Below, piece by piece: positions 24,135 through 31,912 of a stretch of 42,938 nt of DNA; the first letter of the stretch is position 1, and each line of letters starts with the position of its first letter. The translations under genes and the position numbers were made by a program. The stretch is from SAR202 cluster bacterium (GTDB lineage Bacteria; Chloroflexota; Dehalococcoidia; Lucifugimonadales; UBA826): assembly GCA_009392815.1 (NCBI GenBank), contig VFFS01000063.1:1-42938 (forward strand). Direction: 5' to 3'. Under the pieces are notes generated by a model. It saw only the letters and a list, made by a program, of their open reading frames with translations. It made no database searches and was not told the origin of the DNA.

Positions 24135-24992
24135 TCAAGCAGAATATGCTACATCAAACAACTTATTCGGCCGTGAATGTAAATATCGGGCTGAGAGAAA
24201 GGCCAAAGGCTTTCTCGCAGCTGAAAACTCGTCTCGAAGAACTGAAAAAACATCGGTTAATTCAAGGACACTGGCTGTGGGATGTTCTTCCGCGAGTCTA
24301 TAAAACCGTCTGCCTTCACTTTCATATTCTTCAACGCTACGCCGTCTTTTCCGAACGAAAGTAGTTCTCGGGTAGGTTCCGGATTGAAAATTGGAGCCAA
24401 CGTGACTTTTTTGGGAATAAGTAGAGTCTCTAAACAACCCTGTTAAGAACAAACAGACATCACCAATTCTCTTGTAGTAAGAAAATCTTTCAGACTCATC
24501 CGCCCTTGCGGCAAAATCTATCAAACTATCAACATCCATATCATTATATCTAACTCTACGCCGGATCCCCTTCCTTACACGAACAGGCACTACAAAACTC
24601 CTAATTCTAGTGAAAGAAGCCAGCATGTTCGCTAAGTATTCAAGCATATTTGGGGTATCAAGGAAGCCAGCAACTTTCCCTGTATCAAACACTGGAATGT
24701 TGCCTCTACCTTCACGTTCAATAGTGTAGGAAGAAGAAATCAGATCTTTCTGAGCTCTTCTTAGCAACACTTCAAAATAGAGTGAAGGGGATATCTTCAG
24801 AAATGATTCTTTGTCATTTATGACCTGGGAAAACACCCGTTCATCCGAAACGATTGCTTTTCTGTAGGCAGGATCATTCCTAATCGCCTCCCGTACTGAG
24901 AGAGCATTGGACAAGCCTGGAACAACAATAGAAACTAGAAAATCAAGGTCACCGTCCGTAAAATCCAAATATACAGGCTTTTGATTCAACAT
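24135..24992 (-). CDS. Hypothetical helical protein
   Basis: A 285-residue soluble protein I do not recognise. It is rich in charged helices. Notable stretches are SLYFEVLLRRAQKDL, a run of aromatic and charged residues at ESERFSYYKRIGDVCLFLTGLF, a basic cluster (VRKGIRRRVRYN) and a second one (TFVRKRRRSVEEYESEGRRFYRLA). No membrane segment or metal motif is evident. The basic clusters could bind nucleic acid, but this is only suggestive. The ATG at 24992 has a GGAGG site 5 nt upstream; an earlier GTG (25004) lies inside that site. It is convergent with the YYY gene (17 bp apart). Confidence 0.75.
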   Translation of the reverse strand: MLNQKPVYLDFTDGDLDFLVSIVVPGLSNALSVREAIRNDPAYRKAIVSDERVFSQVINDKESFLKISPSLYFEVLLRRAQKDLISSSYTIEREGRGNIPVFDTGKVAGFLDTPNMLEYLANMLASFTRIRSFVVPVRVRKGIRRRVRYNDMDVDSLIDFAARADESERFSYYKRIGDVCLFLTGLFRDSTYSQKSHVGSNFQSGTYPRTTFVRKRRRSVEEYESEGRRFYRLAEEHPTASVLELTDVFSVLRDEFSAARKPLAFLSARYLHSRPNKLFDVAYSA

Positions 24993-25175
24993 GTTGCCCT
25001 CCACATGAATCCTTCGGCGCTAAAAATACGCCAAATATAAACCTCTTCATACAAGGAAGATACTACACTGAGAATCTAGGGTATGCCATGTGAAAAAAGG
25101 CGAAATTTCAAACGTTGAACTCGTTCTTCAAAGTTCACCAAACAAATCCCGTTCATAGCCCGTCCTAGTTCTCAA

Positions 25176-25204
25176 TTGACACTCCTCCGGTGCCCCGAGA
25201 CAAT
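25176..25204 (+). promoter_or_regulatory. Candidate promoter for the CaiB gene pair
   Basis: A perfect TTGACA (25176-25181) is followed after 17 nt by GACAAT (25199-25204; 4 of 6). It lies 61 nt upstream of the TTG start at 25266. The rest of the 273-bp gap between the two divergent genes holds no other feature I can support. Confidence 0.5.
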
Positions 25205-25265
25205 GTTGGCAAAAACAAAAATATACTCATAGCGCTCATCCCTACTGACAGGAGTCGTTCAACTT

Positions 25266-26486
25266 TTGCCATACAAAGCCTTAGATCAATTCATCGTCCT
25301 TGATTTATCGAATAGATTATCAGGATCATTTTGTGCCAAAACATTAGGGCTTTACGGTTGTGAAGTGATAAAGGTCGAGCCTGTCACAGGAGATTTAACA
25401 CGCAAATGGAGCAGTGACCCAAATTCATCTGGTTCGGGAGACAGTCCCCTGTTTCATCATATTAATGCAGGTAAGAAAAGTGTCACCCTAGACCTAAATT
25501 CCCCCGAAGGACGGGATATTCTCGATATATTGATCCAAAAATCGAACATATTAATCGAGACTTTCCAGCCTGGAGAAATGGAGTCTTGGGGATTTCCTTA
25601 TAAATCCATATCCCGCACCAATCCTGGCTTAATAATGACATCCGTGACCCCATACGGACAGACCGGACCCCACAAAGAATTCGACTATACAGAATTAACG
25701 GTTTTTGCCATGTCTGGAGCCATGCATCGAGAAGGGCTACCCGATAGATACCCTATACGATACGGAGCGGAAGTTGCTCAGTACTATTCTGGCAATTTAG
25801 CTGCTGCTGCTACAGTATCAGCACTACTCAGACTTTTGAGAAAAGGAAAAGGGGACTGGCTAGACATATCAATCCAAGAATGCATGGCAGGACATCCCCA
25901 TCAGATAGGCCGCAGAGCTCCTTTCATATATTCCGGGGAGCTTGATCTCAGGGAACAACCTAGACTTTCCTCCTCTGGGACAAGGGAACCATACGCGGTT
26001 GGAACTTTTCAGTGTAAAGATGGCTACATGAGCTTTCTACCACTTGGAGCACGGATGTGGCCTAATATAGCAAGAATGATCGGCCGCGAGGATCTTTTAA
26101 GTAACCCTCTATTTGACGACGCTGACAAAAGAACTTCCAACAGACTAGAACTCGAGGCAATATTTCAAAGTTGGTTGAACGATCGAACTAGACAGGAAAT
26201 ATTTGAAGCTGTCCAAGAAGCAGGTGTCCCAGGGTCACCGATATTAAGAAGCGACGAGGTGATGCAAAATAAGCAATTTCTGGAAAGAAATTATTTCACT
26301 CTGGTAGACCATCCCCAACAGGGGCCAATAAAGCTCACTGGAGACCCTTTTAGATTGTCAGCTGTGGATGAAAAGCCGCTCAAGCCTGCTCCACTGCTGG
26401 GAGAACACACTGACCAAGTTTTAAAGAAAATGGTGGGGCTGGACGACAATCAATTAACGTCCCTGAGAGAAAGGGAAATAGTATGA
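25266..26486 (+). CDS. CaiB/BaiF family CoA-transferase (first of pair)
   Basis: A 406-residue family III CoA-transferase, which moves CoA between carboxylic acids through an acyl-enzyme anhydride. Family features are VLDLSNRLSGSFCAKTLGLYGCEVIKVEP at the N-terminus, FHHINAGKKSVTLDLNSPEG, LIETFQPGEMESWG, TSVTPYGQTGPHKEF and GKGDWLDISIQECM near 194-206, where the active-site acid is expected. The C-terminal GVPGSPILRSDEVMQN and LGEHTDQVL also match. The start is TTG with AGGAG 11 nt upstream. It overlaps the second CaiB gene by 4 bp (ATGA), so the pair probably forms a heteromer or works in sequence. The acyl substrates are unknown. Confidence 0.85.
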   Translation: MPYKALDQFIVLDLSNRLSGSFCAKTLGLYGCEVIKVEPVTGDLTRKWSSDPNSSGSGDSPLFHHINAGKKSVTLDLNSPEGRDILDILIQKSNILIETFQPGEMESWGFPYKSISRTNPGLIMTSVTPYGQTGPHKEFDYTELTVFAMSGAMHREGLPDRYPIRYGAEVAQYYSGNLAAAATVSALLRLLRKGKGDWLDISIQECMAGHPHQIGRRAPFIYSGELDLREQPRLSSSGTREPYAVGTFQCKDGYMSFLPLGARMWPNIARMIGREDLLSNPLFDDADKRTSNRLELEAIFQSWLNDRTRQEIFEAVQEAGVPGSPILRSDEVMQNKQFLERNYFTLVDHPQQGPIKLTGDPFRLSAVDEKPLKPAPLLGEHTDQVLKKMVGLDDNQLTSLREREIV

Positions 26487-27838
26487 ATTTATACCCAACC
26501 GATGATCTCCCATTATCAGGCATAAGAGCACTCGAACTCTCTGAAATTTGGGCCGGGCCATACTGCGGTTGCTTGTTGAGTGATATGGGAGCAGAAGTAA
26601 TAAAGATCGAATCAATCCAAAGAATAGCAAGGGGTCCTATTAACCCTCCACCAGATGGGATGTACCCGGAAAGAGATCCCGGAGAACGTCCCTGGGACAG
26701 ACAGGCAAACTTTAATTCCACGAACCGTAACAAAAAGGGGCTCACCCTTGACTTAAAAACTAATCTGGGAGCGGAAGCTTTTAAGGACCTTGTAAAAGTG
26801 AGTGACATAGTTTTTTGTAATTACGCTAGGACTGTTATGGAAGGGTTCAATTTAGGCTATGAAGAAGTCAAAAAAATAAATCCCGACATCATATATATGC
26901 TCATGCCAGGCTACGGGAATACCGGACCCTACAAGGATTACAGAAGCATGGGAATGGCTATAGACGCAATAACAGGACATTCTTATCTGAGAGGATATCC
27001 TGATATGGACCATACAAATAACTCCCTCGTTCACCACCCAGATGCCGCTGCTGCTGTGAATGCAACTCTTGCTTTGTCTACAGCATTGGTTCACAGAGAA
27101 TTGACTGGAGAGGGGCAATTTATAGATATGTCTCAAGCAGAGTCATTTATGACTCACATGGGTGAAATGTTCGTGGAATATCAGATCTCTGGAGCTCCAA
27201 GAGAGAGAAGGGGAAATCGACACCCGGCCTATGCGCCACAGGGGGCATACAAATGTGAGGGGGAAGACAATTGGATAGCTATAAGTGTTACGAACGACGA
27301 CCAATGGTTTTCCTTTTGTGAGGTTATAGGCAAAAGCCTCAAGAAAGATCCTAGATTCTCTACAGTGGCAAATAGACTGAAGAACCACGATGATCTAGAT
27401 GCCATTATCACTGCATGGACCGTGGCGAGAGATAAATACACCGTTATGTACAAACTGCAAAATAAAGGAATCCCTGCCGGAGCGGTCCTTAACTGCGGAC
27501 CCGATACTTACGCCGACCCTCATCTAAATGATCGGGAATTTTTCCAAATAGTCGAGCATCCTGAAGCAGGGATATTTCCAATGTCTGGTCCAGTATTACG
27601 TTTTGAAAGTACCCACGGAATCGCAATACACAATCCGTCACCAACCCTGGGACAACATAACAATTACATACTGGAGGAAATTCTTGGATATTCAAAAGAA
27701 AAGATCAATCTGATGGAAGAAAAAGAAGTTATTGGGATAATTCCACTTCCCGGAGCTGATCTAGGAGGATCACGAAGGGCATCAGAAGAGCAGGCTCGTC
27801 AAAGCAACGCAAAGTTCAATAATGACGAAAATGTGTAA
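26483..27838 (+). CDS. CaiB/BaiF family CoA-transferase (second of pair)
   Basis: A 451-residue family III CoA-transferase, divergent from its neighbour. It shows IRALELSEIWAGPYCGCLLSDMGAEVIKIES, NFNSTNRNKKGLTLDLKT, MLMPGYGNTGPYKDY, GEGQFIDMSQAESFM near the active-site acid, NKGIPAGAVLNCG and TLGQHNNYILEEILG. The C-terminal ~30 residues (polar, low complexity) go beyond the usual family end. Its ATG overlaps the TGA of the first gene (ATGA), so translation is coupled. The S9 peptidase gene follows after 8 bp. Substrates cannot be deduced. Confidence 0.85.
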   Translation: MNLYPTDDLPLSGIRALELSEIWAGPYCGCLLSDMGAEVIKIESIQRIARGPINPPPDGMYPERDPGERPWDRQANFNSTNRNKKGLTLDLKTNLGAEAFKDLVKVSDIVFCNYARTVMEGFNLGYEEVKKINPDIIYMLMPGYGNTGPYKDYRSMGMAIDAITGHSYLRGYPDMDHTNNSLVHHPDAAAAVNATLALSTALVHRELTGEGQFIDMSQAESFMTHMGEMFVEYQISGAPRERRGNRHPAYAPQGAYKCEGEDNWIAISVTNDDQWFSFCEVIGKSLKKDPRFSTVANRLKNHDDLDAIITAWTVARDKYTVMYKLQNKGIPAGAVLNCGPDTYADPHLNDREFFQIVEHPEAGIFPMSGPVLRFESTHGIAIHNPSPTLGQHNNYILEEILGYSKEKINLMEEKEVIGIIPLPGADLGGSRRASEEQARQSNAKFNNDENV

Positions 27839-27846
27839 AAAATAAA

Positions 27847-29796
27847 ATGCCAGAAAAAAAAATAAGCCCCTACGGCTCCTGGAAATCTCCTATATCAACA
27901 GAAATGATTGTGTCTGAATCTGTGGGACTCGGAGATATGGAGATCGATGGAACAGATATCTACTGGTTGGAAACGCGACCATCGGAAGGTGGTAGATATG
28001 TAGTGGTACGGAAGACTTCAGATGGTTTGATAAGCGACGTTATTCCAGGTGGATTCAGTTCAAGGACCACTGTACATGAGTACGGAGGTGGATCATATCT
28101 AGTCGATAACGAGACTATATTCTTCTCTAATTACTCAGATCAGCGTGTATACAAAGTAAATGTAAATGGTGGTAATCCAACAGCTATCAGTCGGGGAAAC
28201 TCGGACGTCAGATTCGCCGATGGCTCTGTAGACGAGTTAAGAAATAGAATTATCTACGTCAGAGAGGATCATACCCAAGCGGGTGAAGCCATTAACACCT
28301 TAGTATCACTCGATATGTGTGATGAGACCGACGGCACCATTGCCGTAGAAGGTGCCGATTTTTATGCATCTCCCTCGATTAGCCCTGATGGTTCATTAAT
28401 TGCATGGATACAGTGGAACCATCCCAATATGCCCTGGGATTCAACCGAACTGTGGTTGGCTGATATCTCAGAAAGTGGAGACTTTGAGAATCAGCGGAAG
28501 TTGAAAGGAGCCCCGGGAGAATCTATATGCCATCCTAGATGGTCACCCGACGGGTTGTTATATTTTGTATCAGACCTCTCAGGATGGTGGAACATACATC
28601 GGTATGAAGACAATAAGTTCACCCAATCCAATAATCTGACTCCTATACAGGCCGAATTTACACAGGCGCAGTGGGGACTTGGCTCTCAATACTATGCGTT
28701 CATATCAAAAGATCTCATAATTTGTGCTTACAATAAAAACGGCGAATGGAATCTTGGCGAATTAGATGTAACTACTTCAAAGCTCCGAGAAATTCCTACA
28801 AATTTCACTGAGTTCAATAGGTCAGGATTAAAAGCAAAAAACGGAATAACTATTTTAGGGGCAGGATCCCCAATAAAGACATTTTCAATTTACCAATACA
28901 ACGATAAAAAATTAACTGAGCTAAGGAGCTCAATTCAGCCCAAAGTTGAGGATGTTCATTTCTCTATTCCAGAATCGATATCATTTCCAACCTCTGAAGG
29001 TCTGACCTCTCATGGTTTTTTCTATCCTCCACACAATCCTGAATACAATCAAACAAAACTAGACGAATTGCCACCTCTTCTCGTACTCAGTCATGGTGGA
29101 CCGACAGGAGCTACGACCACTACATTGGACCTTTCGATCCAGTTTTGGACCAGCAGAGGGTTTGGCGTCCTAGATGTGAACTATGGGGGAAGCACTGGAT
29201 ATGGAACAGCCTATAGGAGACGCCTTAACGGGAAATGGGGCATTGTGGATATTGATGACTGCGTCAATGGAGCTTTATTTTTAGCAAAAAGAGGTGATAT
29301 AGATAAGGAAAAAATGGCTATAAGAGGTGGAAGCGCTGGGGGATACACTACTTTAGCCGCCCTGACATTCAGAGACGTTTTTAAAGCGGGCGCTAGCTAC
29401 TATGGAGTGAGTGATCTGGAGGCCCTAGCCAAAGATACTCATAAATTTGAATCACGATATATGGATTCCATGGTTGGTCCCTATCCAAAAAGTAAAAATA
29501 TTTACCAAGACAGATCACCAATATTTCATACAGGAAAACTCTCATGCCCAGTAATTCTGTTCCAAGGTTTAGAAGACAAAATAGTACTCCCAAATCAAGC
29601 CGAGATGATGGTTGACTCTCTCAAGGCAAAAGGAATACCTGTCGCATACATTCCATTTGCAGGAGAACAGCACGGATTTAGAATATCGGAAAACATACAG
29701 CGTACATTAGAAGCCGAACTATACTTTTACTCCAAGGTATTTGACTTCAGTGCCGCTGGAAAAATCAAACCCGTACAAATAGATGGTCTGAACTAA
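27847..29796 (+). CDS. S9 family prolyl oligopeptidase (acylaminoacyl peptidase-like)
   Basis: A 649-residue serine peptidase with an N-terminal beta-propeller of WD40/TolB-like blades (for example ASPSISPDGSLIAWIQWN and PRWSPDGLLYFVSDLSG) and a C-terminal alpha/beta hydrolase domain. The triad is S496 (RGGSAGGYT), D577 (GLEDKIVLP) and H609 (GEQHGF). VLSHGGPTG marks the oxyanion region. No signal peptide is seen, so it is probably a cytoplasmic peptidase that trims short peptides. It is third in the CaiB transcript, 8 bp after the preceding stop, with a weak binding site, and converges with the Pol IV gene with only 6 bp between stops. Confidence 0.9.
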   Translation: MPEKKISPYGSWKSPISTEMIVSESVGLGDMEIDGTDIYWLETRPSEGGRYVVVRKTSDGLISDVIPGGFSSRTTVHEYGGGSYLVDNETIFFSNYSDQRVYKVNVNGGNPTAISRGNSDVRFADGSVDELRNRIIYVREDHTQAGEAINTLVSLDMCDETDGTIAVEGADFYASPSISPDGSLIAWIQWNHPNMPWDSTELWLADISESGDFENQRKLKGAPGESICHPRWSPDGLLYFVSDLSGWWNIHRYEDNKFTQSNNLTPIQAEFTQAQWGLGSQYYAFISKDLIICAYNKNGEWNLGELDVTTSKLREIPTNFTEFNRSGLKAKNGITILGAGSPIKTFSIYQYNDKKLTELRSSIQPKVEDVHFSIPESISFPTSEGLTSHGFFYPPHNPEYNQTKLDELPPLLVLSHGGPTGATTTTLDLSIQFWTSRGFGVLDVNYGGSTGYGTAYRRRLNGKWGIVDIDDCVNGALFLAKRGDIDKEKMAIRGGSAGGYTTLAALTFRDVFKAGASYYGVSDLEALAKDTHKFESRYMDSMVGPYPKSKNIYQDRSPIFHTGKLSCPVILFQGLEDKIVLPNQAEMMVDSLKAKGIPVAYIPFAGEQHGFRISENIQRTLEAELYFYSKVFDFSAAGKIKPVQIDGLN

Positions 29797-29802
29797 ATCT
29801 GG

Positions 29803-30909
29803 TTAAAATCCTTTAAATCTTAGTTGCATAGCATCCTGAGAATTTTCGAGTGAGCCAAATCCTGATACTCCCACACCTACTAGCCTATAGCTATTTTTCT
29901 TGTATAGCTCGTGATTGAGTAGGTCAACCGCAACATCTGCTATTTCTGAAGAAAGTTGAATAGGTTCTAGAACCGAACGTTGCCTCGTAGACGTAATAAA
30001 GTCTGAAGACCTTAACTTTAACTTGACGGTCTTTCCGGAAATTCCTCGTGATGATAAAGATTGGCCAACATCATTACTAAGTCGGATCACAATCTCTCGT
30101 AATATTTCCGGATCATCGGAGTCATCGACCAATGTAGTTTCTGAACTAAATGATTTTCTCTCCCGGTGGGTAACGACGGGCCGAGGGTCCTCTCCAAAAC
30201 ACATATTTCTAACAGAAAGGGAATTTGAACCAAAATTAGACTCAAACCAAGATATATCTCTTTTTGATAATTGTTCAATCGTATTGATTCCGAAGGAGTT
30301 CAAGCGCTCCGTTGTTTTGGGTCCTATACCCCAAATAGATTGAACTGGTAATGGGAACAGAAATTCTCTTTCTGTCCCAGGTCTCACCACCGTAATACCA
30401 TCAGGTTTGTTCATGTCAGAAGCAATTTTGGCTACGCATTTTGAAGTACCCACTCCGACAGAAATAGTCAAAGATAGCTCAGCCCAGACCTTCTTCTTTA
30501 GTTCCTGAGCTATCAAAGGCGGAGTTATTTCACTAGTTTCAAGTCTCGTAACATCTAGGTATGCCTCATCTAAAGAAAGGGGTTCGACCAGTGGAGTTAT
30601 GCTCCGGAATATATCCATAACTTTATTGGAAACAGATCGATAAACTTCGAATCTAGGAGGTTTTCGAACAAGTTGAGGGCAGAGCCTATAAGCTCTACTC
30701 ATCGGAATGGCAGAACTTATTCCAAATGCTCTTGCTTCATACGAAGCAGATGCAACTACCCCTCTATTCTCCGACTTACCACCCACGACAACAGGTTTAC
30801 CAATTAATTCCGGATAATCTCTCTGTTCAACTGAAGCGTAGAAAGCGTCAAAGTCTGCATGAATGATTGCCCTGTAGTCTTCAGGATAGTGTGAGGCATC
30901 AGCAGCCAT
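29803..30909 (-). CDS. dinB: DNA polymerase IV (Y family)
   Basis: A 368-residue translesion polymerase. IHADFDAFYASVE (16-28) carries the metal ligand D19 and the steric gate position Y24. SLDEAYLD (112-119) carries the catalytic D114 and E115. VGGKSENRGVVASASYEARAFGI is the fingers region, GIGPKTTERLNSFGI is the helix-hairpin-helix of the thumb, and the rest is the little finger domain. It ends near RFKGF without a clear clamp-binding QL motif that I can point to. It follows the MoxR-like gene by 9 bp, so it shares the hydroxylase transcript, an unusual setting for dinB. No LexA-like operator is recognised. Confidence 0.93.
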   Translation of the reverse strand: MAADASHYPEDYRAIIHADFDAFYASVEQRDYPELIGKPVVVGGKSENRGVVASASYEARAFGISSAIPMSRAYRLCPQLVRKPPRFEVYRSVSNKVMDIFRSITPLVEPLSLDEAYLDVTRLETSEITPPLIAQELKKKVWAELSLTISVGVGTSKCVAKIASDMNKPDGITVVRPGTEREFLFPLPVQSIWGIGPKTTERLNSFGINTIEQLSKRDISWFESNFGSNSLSVRNMCFGEDPRPVVTHRERKSFSSETTLVDDSDDPEILREIVIRLSNDVGQSLSSRGISGKTVKLKLRSSDFITSTRQRSVLEPIQLSSEIADVAVDLLNHELYKKNSYRLVGVGVSGFGSLENSQDAMQLRFKGF

Positions 30910-30918
30910 GTAGCAGGC

Positions 30919-31812
30919 CTAGGCAATCGATTGGATAATTCTTTCGATGGTCGTTTTTTTAAAAGTGTTGAGATCGTCTGCATCTTTGATCAAGGCACCC
31001 ATCGTTTGAAGTACGACTTCAGGCTCCAACTCATCCATATGTAAAGCAACCATCGCAGTGGCCCAATCTAACGTCTCGGAGACTCCCGGGTTTCTACCAA
31101 GTCCCTCTGAACGAGTTGTCTGTACAAATTCACATACCTGCCGAGCAAGTTGCTCTGATATCCCTTCAACTTTTTTTCGAACTATTTGTAGTTCCTTTTG
31201 TAGTTCGGGATAATCCACCCATAAGTAGAGACACCTTCTCCTCAAGGCATCTGATAAGTCTCGCGTCCGATTGGAAGTAAGTATCACAAGAGGTTTATTC
31301 ACCGCAGAAATAGTGCCTAATTCTGGTATTGTGACTTGAAACTCGGAGAGTATCTCCAACAAAAAAGCCTCAAATTCTTCATCAGCCCGATCCACCTCAT
31401 CAATAAGCAACACAGGTGACTTTTCTTTTGTCAAAGCTGATAAAAGGGGCCTCTCAAGCAAAAATTGTCTCCCGAAAATCTCTGTCTCCATCTCAGATGT
31501 GGACAAGTTTCCGCTCTCATTCATACGAATCCACAATAGCTGCTTCGGATAATTCCATTCGTACAGAGCGGCATTTACATCCAAACCCTCATAACATTGA
31601 AGTCTTATCAGTTCAGTATCAAGTAATTGGGACATAGTAGCGGCGATCTGAGTTTTACCAACGCCAGCTCTACCTTCTATTAGTAAAGGCCTCCCAAGCA
31701 TTTGAGCCAAATGGAGCGAAGTAGCTATCGCCGGGTCCGCTACATAGTCAAGGCTATTCAAATTCTCAACCAGATCAGTCACTAGGTCTAAGTTGTCGTA
31801 TCCGATAGCCAT
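30919..31812 (-). CDS. MoxR-family AAA+ ATPase, CoxD-like
   Basis: A 297-residue MoxR ATPase with Walker A GRAGVGKT (47-54), Walker B LLIDEVD (135-141), sensor 1 LTSNRTRDLS and an arginine-rich stretch DALRRRCLYLWVDYP. MoxR proteins act as chaperones in maturing metal enzymes. The CoxD type is needed to assemble the Cu-Mo centre of CO dehydrogenase. It lies directly downstream of a CoxL-like gene, which supports this role. No CoxE (von Willebrand A) partner is in the window. The ATG at 31812 has a GAGGA site 9 nt upstream; a TTG at 31827 overlaps that site. Confidence 0.88.
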   Translation of the reverse strand: MAIGYDNLDLVTDLVENLNSLDYVADPAIATSLHLAQMLGRPLLIEGRAGVGKTQIAATMSQLLDTELIRLQCYEGLDVNAALYEWNYPKQLLWIRMNESGNLSTSEMETEIFGRQFLLERPLLSALTKEKSPVLLIDEVDRADEEFEAFLLEILSEFQVTIPELGTISAVNKPLVILTSNRTRDLSDALRRRCLYLWVDYPELQKELQIVRKKVEGISEQLARQVCEFVQTTRSEGLGRNPGVSETLDWATAMVALHMDELEPEVVLQTMGALIKDADDLNTFKKTTIERIIQSIA

Positions 31813-31912
31813 AATATGATTCCTCAAAACACCGTCTTCCCTACAGTCAGCGGACAGCCGAAAGCAGGATAGACGGTGCTCAATAAGATTCCTTAGTGCA
31901 CGTCTCTACACT

